This document shows positions 34,895 through 42,915 of a stretch of DNA of 64,000 bases, piece by piece. Made by a program: the position numbers and the translations under genes. Location of the stretch: positions 2,480,001 through 2,544,000 of the forward strand of contig OZ240228.1 of the NCBI GenBank assembly GCA_965197795.1, read 5' to 3'. Below the pieces are notes generated by a model. It worked only from the letters and a program-made list of their open reading frames with translations. It was not told the DNA's origin and did not search any database. The DNA comes from WHTK01 sp965197795 (GTDB lineage Bacteria > Chloroflexota > Dehalococcoidia > DSTF01 > WHTK01). Each line of letters begins with the position of its first letter. Within the stretch, counting starts at the first letter, position 1.

Positions 34895-35704
34895 ATGATG
34901 TCGAATTCAGCGCCGATTGAGTCCCTCGCCGAGAAGGCAGCGCTCCTCAAAGGGCGGCACGCCGGGCCAGGCATGCTCGTGCTCCCCAACGCCTGGGACG
35001 CGGCCAGCGCTCGTGTGCTGGAATCGGCCGGCTTCCCGGCCATCGCGACGACCAGCGCCGGCGTCGCCAACGCCCTCGGCTTCGAAGACCACCAGGGTGC
35101 GCCGGCGTCCGAGATGCTCGCGGCGGCTGCACGCATCACGCGGGCCGTCTCGATCCCGGTAACCGTCGACTTCGAGGCCGGTTACGGCATGAAGCCTCGT
35201 GAGATCGTCGAGCGGCTCGTCACGGCCGGCGCCGCCGGGTTCAACTTCGAGGACTCGGACCACGACGGCGATGCCGCCATGCTCGACCCGCAGCGCCAGG
35301 CGGAGTGCATCGCCGCCATCAAGAGCGAGTCGCGTAACGCCGGCGTCGACCTCGTTCTCAACGCCCGCGTCGACGTCTTCGTCCATCGCCAGGGCTCGCT
35401 GCAGGACCAGGCGGCGGAAGGCTTGCGGCGCGCTCATCTCTATCACGAAGCGGGCGCCGACTGCATCTACCCGATCACTCTGGCAGATGAGGCGATCATC
35501 GCCGACTTCGTCGCAGCGGTCGGACCGATCAACGTTAATCTGCGTCCAGGCGGCCCCCTCACGCTGCGAGCCATGGCTGCCCTCGGCGTGCGCCGCATCA
35601 GTTACGCTGCGAGCCTCTTCCGCGAAGCGATGGCTACTCTCGAGGGCCACGCGATGGACATCCGCGCCCAGACAGTCGCCCTGCCGGGTCCGCCGGCCGG
35701 CTAA
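34895..35704 (+). CDS. Isocitrate lyase / PEP mutase family enzyme
   Basis: A 269-residue member of the PEP mutase/isocitrate lyase superfamily, TIM-barrel enzymes that cut or form C-C or C-P bonds in oxaloacetate-like substrates. Seen are LVLPNAWDAASARVLE near residue 28, TTSAGVANALGF near 51, VDFEAGYG near 90 for the metal site, and GFNFEDSDHDGD near 113. The cysteine-containing loop of true isocitrate lyases is absent, so a 2-methylisocitrate-lyase-like or oxaloacetate-acting enzyme is more likely. It starts a plus-strand set with two RraA-type genes. Confidence 0.85.
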   Translation: MMSNSAPIESLAEKAALLKGRHAGPGMLVLPNAWDAASARVLESAGFPAIATTSAGVANALGFEDHQGAPASEMLAAAARITRAVSIPVTVDFEAGYGMKPREIVERLVTAGAAGFNFEDSDHDGDAAMLDPQRQAECIAAIKSESRNAGVDLVLNARVDVFVHRQGSLQDQAAEGLRRAHLYHEAGADCIYPITLADEAIIADFVAAVGPINVNLRPGGPLTLRAMAALGVRRISYAASLFREAMATLEGHAMDIRAQTVALPGPPAG

Positions 35705-35817
35705 CACGGCGACTCGGCGTCCAAATCGCCGCCACTCTGAGAATCGGAGATTGCCCGACGCCCGCTTGACCGATAGTATCGACGCACTCTCCCGCAGATC
35801 GCATTGAGGTGACAACC

Positions 35818-36465
35818 GTGGATAACCTGGTCGAACGTTTACTCAAGCTCGATACGTGCGCCGTCTCCGACGCCTGTGACCGGCTCGGCCTGCCCGGCTC
35901 AGTCCTCGGCATCCTGCCGACTTCGCCGCCGGCCAAGTTCGCCGGCCGTGTCGTCACCGTAAAGCTGGCCGACGCCAATGGACGCACCGCGGCGCGCCAC
36001 CTCTGCACCGGCGCCATCGAGGCCTCCAATCCCGGCGACGTCATCGTGGTCGAGAACCCGCGTACGGACGCGGCCGGCTGGGGCGGCATCCTTTCCGCCG
36101 CGGCCAAGACCAAGGGCGTCGCAGGCGTCGTCTGTGGCGGCGCCGTCCGCGACATCGACGAGTCGCGCGAGTTCGGCTTCCCGGTCTTCGCCCGCGCCTC
36201 GATCCCGCGCACCGCACGCGGCCGGGTAATCGAAGAGACCTTCAACGAGCCGGTCACCGTCGGCGACGTCGCGGTCAGCCCCAACGACCTCGTCCTCGCA
36301 GACGGCAGCGGCGTCGTCTTCCTCGCCGCCGCCAAGGCCGAGGAGATCCTCGACAGCGCCGAGATGATCGCCGGCCGCGAGGCCAAGATGCGAGACGCCG
36401 TCCTGGCCGGCGACCCCGTCAGCGAGGTCATGGGCCGCGACTACGAAACGATGCTCAGCCGGTAG
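35818..36465 (+). CDS. RraA-family aldolase/decarboxylase, copy 1
   Basis: A 215-residue RraA-fold protein. Family members include 4-carboxy-4-hydroxy-2-oxoadipate aldolase and oxaloacetate decarboxylase. Metal and substrate motifs are visible: WGGILSAAAKTKGVAGVVCGGAVRDIDE (around 84-111), with the key Gly-Gly and Arg-Asp pair. GTG 35818 follows GAGGTG at good distance; GTG 35809 overlaps that site. Located beside ligJ-type genes, it may cleave the hydrated product of LigJ to pyruvate and oxaloacetate, although true LigK sequences differ in their N-terminus. Confidence 0.83.
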   Translation: MDNLVERLLKLDTCAVSDACDRLGLPGSVLGILPTSPPAKFAGRVVTVKLADANGRTAARHLCTGAIEASNPGDVIVVENPRTDAAGWGGILSAAAKTKGVAGVVCGGAVRDIDESREFGFPVFARASIPRTARGRVIEETFNEPVTVGDVAVSPNDLVLADGSGVVFLAAAKAEEILDSAEMIAGREAKMRDAVLAGDPVSEVMGRDYETMLSR

Positions 36466-36479
36466 CCATTTTTGAACGT

Positions 36480-36503
36480 AGGGACGAAGCTTTAGCTCCG
36501 TCC
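36480..36503 (+). terminator. Hairpin between the two RraA-type genes
   Basis: GGACGAAGCT and AGCTCCGTCC are near-complementary around a TT centre, followed by GTTTTGGG. It may attenuate transcription between the genes or be a dispersed palindrome. Confidence 0.4.
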
Positions 36504-36536
36504 GTTTTGGGCCGTCCCCTTAGACAGGAATTCTCG

Positions 36537-37184
36537 ATGGACAAGAATTACGCCGACATCATCGCGCTCGGGACCAGCGCCCTCAGCGACGCCATGGATC
36601 GTCTCGGCATTCCCGGCCAGGCGCTTGGCATCAAGCCGATCGACCGCAGCTTTCGAGTCTGCGGACCCGCCTTCACGATCCACAACATGCCCGTCGATAG
36701 CGTTGGCGGCTCCGTCGGCGACTACATCGACGACGTGCCCGAAGGCGCCGTGATCTGCATCGACAACTCCGGCCGCCTCGACTGCACCGTCTGGGGCGAC
36801 ATCCTCACCGTCATGGGATCGCTGCGCAACGTCGGCGGCACCGTGATCCACGGCGTCTGCCGCGACTCCGACCGCGCCCTCGAGGTCGGCTACCCGATCT
36901 TCAGCCGCGGCACCTACATGCGCACCGGCAAGGACCGCGTCATGGCCGACGCCTACAACAAGAAGATCTCGCTCGGCGAGGTCGCCGTCGTGCCCGGCGA
37001 CCTGATCTGCGGCGACGGCGACGGCATCGTCGTCATCCCCCAGGAGCGCGTCGACGAAGTCGTAGCGGCCGCCAACGAGATCGAAGACGCCGAAGACAAC
37101 ATCCGCGAGGCGATCAAGACCGGCAAGACGCTCCTGCAAGCCCGCACCGACTTCAACTACCACGCCCTGCAGACCCGCCGCTAA
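36537..37184 (+). CDS. RraA-family aldolase/decarboxylase, copy 2
   Basis: A 215-residue paralogue of the preceding gene. It has ALSDAMDRLGIPGQALGI near residue 12, VWGDILTVMGSLRNVGGTVIHGVCRDSD (around 85-112) for the active site, and IFSRGTYMRTGKDRV near 121. Start ATG 36537 has AGGAA before it; an upstream ATG at 36507 lacks similarity. The two copies share fold and motifs but differ enough to have separate substrates. The GxxExxY cassette begins just after its stop. Confidence 0.83.
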   Translation: MDKNYADIIALGTSALSDAMDRLGIPGQALGIKPIDRSFRVCGPAFTIHNMPVDSVGGSVGDYIDDVPEGAVICIDNSGRLDCTVWGDILTVMGSLRNVGGTVIHGVCRDSDRALEVGYPIFSRGTYMRTGKDRVMADAYNKKISLGEVAVVPGDLICGDGDGIVVIPQERVDEVVAAANEIEDAEDNIREAIKTGKTLLQARTDFNYHALQTRR

Positions 37185-37302
37185 CTGCGTTCGGCCACAG
37201 ATTTCGCAGATTGGCACAGTTCACAGTGGGTGAGAGTTCGGCGGATGGGCCTTCACAAAGAGCTGACTGGTCGGTAGTGTCCTAATTTGAGTCCCAGGAA
37301 TT

Positions 37303-37638
37303 TCAGGCTTCATCTTCGCGGTACTCACCAGCGATAGCAGCCTGCACTGCTTTCTTGGGTGAGTCCACGGGCGGCTCGCCCAAGACCACGACAAAGCGCC
37401 GCTTTTCGGATTCGTCTATGTGATGAGCCCAAGCGTAGCAGCGAGTGGCTGTCGGATGGTCGATCACGTCAAAGACTTCGACCTGCCCATCCCACACTAC
37501 ACGGCCTTGAAACACTTCGGTTACGGGAGCCGTTTCAACCCAAACTGCATCGCAGCCATGCAGATTCTTGATGGCCTCATGAAGGTCCGGTTCCCGCGTA
37601 CAAGGTCGGCAAGCGTGATGGCTGGACCGCCTACTCAT
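37303..37638 (-). CDS. Conserved unknown protein, probably 5' truncated
   Basis: Residues 18-111 (LHEAIKNLHGCDAVWVE..VFDVIDHPTATRCYAWAH..) match a widespread conserved small protein of unknown role. Family members start just before LHEAI, but here the first 17 residues come from antisense transposase DNA. The natural start seems lost at the same point (about 37597) where the transposase gene is cut, so one internal deletion or recombination joined two truncated genes inside the element. Expression is doubtful. Confidence 0.55.
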   Translation of the reverse strand: MSRRSSHHACRPCTREPDLHEAIKNLHGCDAVWVETAPVTEVFQGRVVWDGQVEVFDVIDHPTATRCYAWAHHIDESEKRRFVVVLGEPPVDSPKKAVQAAIAGEYREDEA

Positions 37639-38105
37639 TCATCACAGACCTAGCGTCGCGACTTCGGAATCGCGTCCAGATAAGCTCAGATGGCCTAAGG
37701 GCGTATGTCGAGGCCATCGAAGCTGGCTTCGGCAGGGAAGTTGATTACGCGACCATCGTAAAGTCGTACGAGGCCGAACCAACCGGAGAGGGTAGGTACA
37801 GCCCACCGAAGGTTGTGTCTATCGAGAGGAAGAGTATAGTCGGCAACCCCACAACTAATCTGATTTCCACTTCATATGTTGAGAGAAACAACTTGACCAT
37901 GCGAATGCAGATGCGTCGCTTTACGCGGCTCACCAATGCTTTCAGCAAGAAACTAGAGAATCTGAACGCCGCCGTTGGCCTTCACTTCGTCTGGTACAAC
38001 TTCATGCGGCGGCATCAGACGCTCAAGGCAACACCAGCGATGGCTGCTGGCTTGACTCGCTACCCGTTGACGATGAGAGATTTGGTGGAGAGGTTGGAGT
38101 GGTGA
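37599..38105 (+). pseudogene. IS1-family transposase, 3' fragment
   Basis: About 168 codons in one open frame give the C-terminal half of a DDE transposase: WTAYSFITDLASRLRNRVQISSDGLRAY with the second catalytic Asp, then ISTSYVERNNLTMRM with the catalytic Glu, and FTRLTNAFSKKLENL, a strongly conserved tail. The N-terminal zinc finger, helix-turn-helix and first Asp are absent, replaced at about 37597 by the opposite-strand unknown gene. Confidence 0.88.
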
Positions 38106-38120
38106 TCTGGCCGAAATGCC

Positions 38121-38204
38121 GAACACGAGCCCTAAGGCTCGTGTTCACCCGCTGTGGCTTGCGCGACAACGGGGTAGCCAAGTGATTGTCGACCGAAAGG
38201 TCGA
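38121..38204 (+). terminator. Two perfect hairpins between transposase and NYN gene
   Basis: GAACACGAGCC/GGCTCGTGTTC (38121-38131 with 38136-38146, loop CTAA) is an 11-bp stem after the transposase stop and probably ends its transcription. TCGACC-GAAA-GGTCGA (38189-38204) is a six-pair stem with a GNRA loop, just ahead of a TAGTAT box (38214-38219) that sits eight bases before the NYN gene. Confidence 0.7.
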
Positions 38205-38227
38205 AGTTGTCAATAGTATATGCCGAT

Positions 38228-38794
38228 ATGAGTAACCCTACCCGCGTCGCAGTGTTTATTGACGGGCTCAATATTCGAAACAGGCTTAAGGAATGTCGCT
38301 GGTGTGAACTCTATGATGTGGCTCATTTAGCGCAGTCTCTGGCCGGGCCGCGGCAGCTCGTCGGCACGTATTTCTACCATCCTCCCCCCAACTATCAACA
38401 GCTTGGGCGGGTAAGGTATGGGCAAGAACGCGCTTACTTCCAAAAGGTAGCAGCAAGTCCGGGAGTCACCATTCCGCCTGGAAGCTACATGGCACAGCGA
38501 CAGCGCAAGGAGTATGGAGTCACGGTCACGTATTACATAGAGAAACAGACTGACGTTCTGCTCTCTTCCGACCTGGTATTCCACGCCGCGAACAATTCGA
38601 TCGACAGGGCCATCGTACTCACTGCCGATGCCGACATTGTGCCAGGCATCAAACGATGCGTGGAATTAGGAGTACCTGTTGAACTAGTAAGGTTCAGGGG
38701 CGCGGTTCCTCGTATTTACCAACTTGAGAACGTCTCTTCACTAGTGAGACGTGCGAAGCCGGGGTTATTCATTCCCTACTCAGACTCAAATTAG
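38228..38794 (+). CDS. NYN-domain protein, passenger of the IS element
   Basis: A 188-residue protein with a complete NYN (PIN-like) domain, probably an RNase: VAVFIDGLNIRNRL near residue 8, EKQTDVLLSSDLVFHAA near 99 and AIVLTADADIVPGIKRC near 122 supply the acidic residues. ATG 38228 follows a TAGTAT box at leaderless distance. Its stop lies directly against the right terminal repeat, so it belongs to the element. Base composition is more A/T-rich than in the host genes. NYN nucleases occur in RNA processing and in defence or toxin roles; which applies is not known. Confidence 0.88.
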   Translation: MSNPTRVAVFIDGLNIRNRLKECRWCELYDVAHLAQSLAGPRQLVGTYFYHPPPNYQQLGRVRYGQERAYFQKVAASPGVTIPPGSYMAQRQRKEYGVTVTYYIEKQTDVLLSSDLVFHAANNSIDRAIVLTADADIVPGIKRCVELGVPVELVRFRGAVPRIYQLENVSSLVRRAKPGLFIPYSDSN

Positions 38795-39188
38795 GACACT
38801 ACCGACTGGTCTTATCATCGGCACCTGGGTCACGGGTTCCTGGAGAAGGTCTGTGTCACCGCGCTACTGAAGGAATTGCGCGCACGAGGGGTCAAAGCCG
38901 TAGCCGAATCCCCGATCCCCATCAGATATAAGGACGAGGAGGTGGGACTCTACTTCGCGGACATCCTGGTGAACGATGAAGTCATCTGCGAAGTCAAGGC
39001 TGTGCGGCAACTACTCTCCGAACACGAAGCGCAGTTGCTTCACTATCTCAAGGCAACAAGCGTCCGCGTAGGCTTGCTCCTGAACTTCGGTGCCCCGAGC
39101 GCCCAGATCAAGCGCCTTGTATTCACGTCCGATTCGTCCAGAGCCCGGAAGGAATCCGCGTGAATCTGTGGAATCTGTGGCTGACCCT

Positions 39189-40187
39189 TCAGCGGTTGAA
39201 GCGCGGGAACACCGTGCGCACGTTGCCTTCGTAGATCTGCGTCCGGTCCGCCTCGTTCAGGCCCTGCGCGTCCACGTAGCGCTTCGTGTCGTCGTAGTAG
39301 TTACCCGTCTCCGGGTCGATGCCGCGCACCGCGCCGACCATCTCCGAGCCGAAGAGGATGTTGTCCTTCGGCACCACCTTGAACAGCAGGTCGACGCCCG
39401 GCTGGTGGTAGACGCACGTGTCGAAATAGACCTGGTCTTTGATCCGCTCCGCCACCGGCGTCCAGTTGTTGTCCTGCGCCAGCCCGCGATAGCGACCCCA
39501 GTGATACGGTGCCGCGCCGCCGCCGTGCGGGATGATGAATTTCAGCGTCGGGAACTTGTCCAGCACGTCGGAGGTGAGGAACTGCATGAACGCCGTCAGA
39601 TCGGCGTTGAGGTAGTGCGTGCCGGTGAAGTGAAACGCCTTGTTGCTGGTCTGCGACACGTGCACCATCGCCGGGATGTTGAGCTCCGCCATCTTCTCGT
39701 ACACCGGGTACCACCACTCGTCGAACAGCGGCGGGTCGCTCCACCAGCCGCCCGTCGGGTCCGGGTTGAGGTTGATGCCGATGAACCCCAGTTCGTTGAC
39801 CATGCGGTCGATCTCGGCCAGGCAGTTCTTCGGGTTGACGCCGGGGAACTGCGGCAGCATGCCGACCGGCGCGAAGTTGTCCGGATACAGCTCGCAGATG
39901 CGATAGATCAGGTTGTTCCAGTGCTCCGCCCAGTAGATGTTCGCCTTCTCCGAGCCCAGGTGGTGCGCCATGGCGCTGGCTCGCGGCGAGAAGATCGTCA
40001 GGTCGGTGCCGCGCTCGCGCTGCAGTCTGATCTGCGCGCCCTCAAGGCTCTCGCGCAGTTGGTCGTCCGTGATGTCCTCGCTGACGCTGCCGCGCGACAG
40101 GTTGGCGAGGTCCGCCATCTGTGCGTCGCGGTAGGTCTGCATTTCCTGCGGGACGGTCGTGTAGTGCCCGTGGCAATCGATGATCAT
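39189..40187 (-). CDS. ligJ: 4-oxalomesaconate hydratase (LigJ-like)
   Basis: Adds water to 4-oxalomesaconate to give 4-carboxy-4-hydroxy-2-oxoadipate in the protocatechuate 4,5-cleavage path. This 332-residue amidohydrolase-fold protein strongly resembles LigJ: MIIDCHGHYTT at the start (metal histidines 6 and 8), ERGTDLTIFSPRASAMAHH near 59, GFIGINLNPDP near 133, PHGGGAAPYHWGRYRGL near 223 and LFGSEMVGAVRGIDPETG near 285. The neighbours (RraA-type aldolases and a dihydroxyphthalate decarboxylase homologue) fit the same path; the ring-cleaving dioxygenase is not in the window. Confidence 0.9.
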   Translation of the reverse strand: MIIDCHGHYTTVPQEMQTYRDAQMADLANLSRGSVSEDITDDQLRESLEGAQIRLQRERGTDLTIFSPRASAMAHHLGSEKANIYWAEHWNNLIYRICELYPDNFAPVGMLPQFPGVNPKNCLAEIDRMVNELGFIGINLNPDPTGGWWSDPPLFDEWWYPVYEKMAELNIPAMVHVSQTSNKAFHFTGTHYLNADLTAFMQFLTSDVLDKFPTLKFIIPHGGGAAPYHWGRYRGLAQDNNWTPVAERIKDQVYFDTCVYHQPGVDLLFKVVPKDNILFGSEMVGAVRGIDPETGNYYDDTKRYVDAQGLNEADRTQIYEGNVRTVFPRFNR

Positions 40188-40279
40188 TCTCAGCCCTCGT
40201 ATCTAGCGGAGCGGTGTCACCGCGTCCGAGGCGTCGTCAGAATCCTCGTCGCAAGCGGCCGCTGCAGAAGCCAGGACCA

Positions 40280-40309
40280 GCACAAGAGCGATCCCGGTCG
40301 CTCTTGTGC
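40280..40309 (-). terminator. Hairpin after the decarboxylase homologue
   Basis: A perfect 12-bp stem (GCACAAGAGCGA with its complement, six-base loop) lies about 28 bases past the stop of the gene at 40337. The tail is not T-rich, so it may be rho-assisted or stabilise the message. Confidence 0.6.
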
Positions 40310-40336
40310 CGCCGCGACGGCGCGCCGTTGGATCGT

Positions 40337-41251
40337 TTACCAGCCGCCCGCCCCCGCCGCGAACACGTCCTCGACCTTCGTCGGGCCGGTCAGGATGTGC
40401 TGCGATTGCGCCGCGCTGATGATCGCTTCCATCGCCTTGCGGTTCGCATCCAGACCGTACGGCAGCGGGTCGCCGACCATATCGGCGCTGCGCTTGAACG
40501 GCACGTCCGCCTCGTCCGTGCTCGCCGCCAGCCCTGCGACGTAACCGTCGCGAGCCTGCTTGAACGCCGTGTAGAGGTCCTTGCCCAGCGACGGGTTGGC
40601 CGCCAGCAGCTCATCCTTGACCACCAGCGTGTGGTTGATCGGGAAGACGCCCGTCTTCTTGTACCAATCGGCCGCGGCGGTGTTGGCGTTGTCGACCAGC
40701 GGCTTGACGTCCGACGACTCCACCTTCGGGATGCCGATCGCGGCAGCCAGCTCGCCCGACGCCAGCATCTCACCCAGGTTGGCGCCCGTCTGCATGCTCA
40801 CGTTGGACGGGATCTTGTACTCCAACACGTGCTCTTCGTCGGCGACCACCCAGTCGACCTTGTCGAGGTCGACGCCGTGTTCGTTCTGCAAGATGTCCTT
40901 GGCCCAGACGCCCGTCGTCACGGTCCAGGCGCGCACGCCGACCTTCTTGCCCTCGAGGTCCTTCGGCGTCTTCACGCCAGCCGAAGGGTTGATCTGGACG
41001 GCACCGTTGTGGAACGCCCTCACCAGGAAGATCGGCAGCGCCGTGAACGCCAGGTTGTTCGCCTTGGCGCAAAGGTAGGTGGTGATCGCCATCTCCGAGA
41101 TGTCGAACTCCAGCTCGCGGCACATGCGCCGGAACGCGCCGATGATCGGCTGCACGTCCTCGAACTCAAGCGATGCCCCCGCCGGGGCGACCGAGCCGTC
41201 TTTGAGGCCTTTAGTGTGACCGTAGCTGCCAATTGCGGTCTTCAATGCCAT
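40337..41251 (-). CDS. 4,5-dihydroxyphthalate decarboxylase homologue
   Basis: A 304-residue protein with the periplasmic-binding-protein fold but no signal peptide, matching the 4,5-dihydroxyphthalate decarboxylase group that makes protocatechuate. Visible are GLKDGSVAPAGASLEFEDVQP near residue 15, FRRMCRELEFDISEMAITTYL near 41, LPIFLVRAFHNGAVQINPSAG near 72 and LEGKKVGVRAWTVTTGVWAKDIL near 98. An uptake-system solute binder is the alternative, but absence of a signal sequence and the nearby ligJ favour the enzyme. It would supply the substrate for a protocatechuate pathway. Confidence 0.8.
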   Translation of the reverse strand: MALKTAIGSYGHTKGLKDGSVAPAGASLEFEDVQPIIGAFRRMCRELEFDISEMAITTYLCAKANNLAFTALPIFLVRAFHNGAVQINPSAGVKTPKDLEGKKVGVRAWTVTTGVWAKDILQNEHGVDLDKVDWVVADEEHVLEYKIPSNVSMQTGANLGEMLASGELAAAIGIPKVESSDVKPLVDNANTAAADWYKKTGVFPINHTLVVKDELLAANPSLGKDLYTAFKQARDGYVAGLAASTDEADVPFKRSADMVGDPLPYGLDANRKAMEAIISAAQSQHILTGPTKVEDVFAAGAGGW

Positions 41252-41370
41252 GGTGTCCCCTCCCCAGGTGTTGAAAGTCGAAACGCGCGCTCAGTATAGT
41301 CACGCTCCGGCAGATTCGGTAAGACTCAAGGCGGGAGTGGAGAGGGCGCAGCTCCTCTCCAAGGGGAGTC

Positions 41371-41388
41371 TGAGGGGATCTCCCCTCA
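41371..41388. terminator. Hairpin downstream of tRNA-Met
   Basis: TGAGGGG-ATCT-CCCCTCA lies 51 bases downstream of the minus-strand tRNA, inside a stretch of G/C-rich repeat-like text (41335-41390) without a gene. Confidence 0.5.
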
Positions 41389-41438
41389 GCTCTTAATTTA
41401 AACGAAGCGGAGCAGCGCGACAGCGATGAGCAGCGAAG

Positions 41439-41515
41439 TGGTGCTGGAGGTGGGAGTCGAACCCACGACCTACCGATTATGAGCCGGTCGCTCTAGGCCA
41501 CTGAGCTACTCCAGC
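41439..41515 (-). tRNA. tRNA with CAU anticodon (Met or Ile2)
   Basis: Cloverleaf on the minus strand: acceptor GCTGGAG/CTCCAGC, D-arm with AGCTCAGTGGCCTAGAGC, anticodon stem ACCGG/TCGGT with loop CTCATAA (anticodon CAT), T-loop TTCGACT, encoded CCA. Lack of the unpaired first base argues against initiator tRNA. Elongator Met and lysidine-modified Ile cannot be told apart by eye. Confidence 0.93.
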
Positions 41516-41574
41516 ACGCCAGCCCAGTTTACGAGCGCCATTAAGTGCCGGGCAAGGCACCCAGGTACGGCGCT

Positions 41575-42031
41575 TCATCCGCCCCACTCGTCGAGAAAGT
41601 ACTCGACGCCGTACTTCTCGCCGAGCTTGATGATGTCCTCCGGACGCGCCCCCAGCTCCTCGAACAGGCCCTCGATGCCCGCTGGCGTGAACCAGAAAAT
41701 CATCTCGACCTCCCTGTCCGTCGGGTTGCGAAACTGGTGCTTCCAGCCGCGAGGCACGTGCACAAAGGTGCCGCCAGATGCCTCCACCTCCTCATCGCCC
41801 AGCAGGAACGACAGGTCGCCGCGGACTATGTAGAACGCCTCCTCCTCACGCGTATGAATATGCGGCGGCGGGCCGCCCGCCCGGCGGCACGATGGCGTGG
41901 GTCAGAAAATAACCCCCGGCAGTCTGCGCGCCCGTCGCGAGCGTCGAGTAAACATCCCCACCGGCGGCGCTCGGCACGCCATCATGGTCCTGTGGCCGGA
42001 TGATCAGCGGTTGGACGCGGTCGTTCATCAT
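41575..42031 (-). pseudogene. Cupin-domain protein with one frameshift
   Basis: A single-domain cupin read in two frames. From ATG 42031 (or 42028): MMNDRVQPLIIRPQDHDG..GGYFLTHAIVPPGGR; then in the next frame PPPHIHTREEEAFYIVRGDLSFLLGDE..GGTFVHVPRGWKHQFRNPTDREVEMIFWFTPAG. The metal histidines HIH, the Glu and the later His are all intact. The shift lies in the G/C run near 41870-41885 and equals one extra base. Because only one lesion exists and it falls in a run, an error in the sequence is as likely as a real mutation. Function unknown. Confidence 0.8.
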
Positions 42032-42072
42032 GAGGTCTCCTGCTGCTTCTGGTTGCTCGCCAAGAGCTCCGG

Positions 42073-42915
42073 TCAGATTAGCTTGAGCGTCAAATTGGCC
42101 AGCGGCAGCCCGTAGATGCGCGTCGACCACATCTCGCCCGCCGCGATCGGCATGGCGTCCGTCAGCGTCCCCGTCGTGACGATCTCACCCGCCTCGATCG
42201 GCGGGTGGTCTGGCAGCGACTCCAGCAGCCGAATCGCGTGCGCCAGCGCGTTGAGCGGGCTGCCCAGCACCAGCTCGCCGCCGCCTTCCCGGGCCAGCTT
42301 CCCGTTGCGGTAGAGCCGGATTCGAAATGTCGCCAGCTGCTCCGCCAGACGTGCGGCGTCACGCGGCACCCACATCCCCGGACCCACCACGTAGCGTCCG
42401 TGCAGCCCGCCGTCCGCCACCGTATCCGCCACGCCAAACTTCCAGTCCGGGAAGTGACACTGCACGATCTCGAAGCCGTGGCCGATCCAGTCGATCGCGC
42501 TCAGCAGCCGCATCGGGTCATCTGTCACGGGCGGCGCCTCGCGGAAATGGAACACGAGCTCGGGCTCGATCAGCGGCTGCGCCAGGCCTTCGAGGCTGAG
42601 CCGTCCCTCGTCCCCAGGGCCGTCGACGTCCCATGTCCTGTCTACGAGCCACGACACCGTGCGGTCGTACATGTAGCCGAGGATCGGCTCGTACACGCCG
42701 TACTGCTCCCAGATGCCACGGTTCGTGAAGCCGATCTTGCGCCCCCCGCGCCGCCAGCCCGACGCCTCGCGCCGTCGCAGCACCTCGCTCGAAATGCCGT
42801 ACGCGTCTGCCACCGTGAAGCCCGCGCCGCGCACCGTCAGCGGCTCCGCCAGCGTCGCCGTGTCGGTCAGCCGAATCATCTCGGCGGCGTTGAGCCCGGT
42901 CAGCGCCTGGTCCAT
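42073..42915 (-). CDS. 2-keto-4-pentenoate hydratase / FAH-family enzyme
   Basis: A 280-residue protein resembling MhpD/HpaH-type hydratases, which add water to dienoates formed by meta-cleavage of aromatics. Visible are GRKIGFTNRGIWEQYGV near residue 58, IEPELVFHF near 115 with the metal-binding Glu pair, IDWIGHGFEIVQCHFPDWKFGVADTVADGGLHG (around 140-172) and TTGTLTDAMPIAAGEMW near 250. It overlaps the following DinB-like gene start region by one base. It fits the aromatic-degradation set of this region. Confidence 0.85.
   Translation of the reverse strand: MDQALTGLNAAEMIRLTDTATLAEPLTVRGAGFTVADAYGISSEVLRRREASGWRRGGRKIGFTNRGIWEQYGVYEPILGYMYDRTVSWLVDRTWDVDGPGDEGRLSLEGLAQPLIEPELVFHFREAPPVTDDPMRLLSAIDWIGHGFEIVQCHFPDWKFGVADTVADGGLHGRYVVGPGMWVPRDAARLAEQLATFRIRLYRNGKLAREGGGELVLGSPLNALAHAIRLLESLPDHPPIEAGEIVTTGTLTDAMPIAAGEMWSTRIYGLPLANLTLKLI

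Larger units (their letters stand above)
37273..38803. mobile_element. IS1-like insertion element with NYN passenger gene
   Basis: A 1531-bp element with perfect 21-bp terminal inverted repeats (beginning GGTAGTGTCCTA at 37273, mirrored at 38783-38803). The 8-bp target duplication GACTGGTC is seen on both sides (37265-37272 and 38804-38811). Inside are, in order, a truncated unknown gene (minus), the 3' part of an IS1-type transposase, two hairpins and a complete NYN-domain gene. The transposase 5' half is missing, so the copy cannot move by itself but could be moved by a complete relative. Confidence 0.88.
37245..39163 (+). pseudogene. GxxExxY protein gene, interrupted and frameshifted
   Basis: GxxExxY proteins are small PD-(D/E)XK nuclease-like proteins of unknown role. 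The first codons read MGLHKELTG (37245-37271); the IS1-like insertion follows; after the element the frame continues as HLGHGFLEKVCVTALLKELRARG, ending ILVNDEVICEVKAVRQLLSEHEAQLLHYLKA at the TGA of 39161-39163. Joining the flanks at the duplicated target gives ...LTGLI then a shift, where about five residues expected before HRHLGHG are missing. So a small deletion, perhaps between two CATCGG copies, adds to the insertion. Confidence 0.88.
37194..39181. mobile_element. GxxExxY gene cassette with inverted ends
   Basis: GCCACAGATT..GCAGATT at 37194-37212 is matched in inverted orientation by AATCTGTGGAATCTGTGGC at 39163-39181 (16 of 19 positions). Such AATCTGTGGC-type ends commonly flank GxxExxY genes, so the gene and its ends probably moved as a unit between the RraA and ligJ genes. 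An IS1-like element later inserted inside it. Confidence 0.6.

Noticed and set aside
38876..39163. A separate small nuclease gene starting inside the cassette after the IS element.
   Set aside because: It is the 3' part of the GxxExxY gene whose first codons lie on the other side of the insertion.
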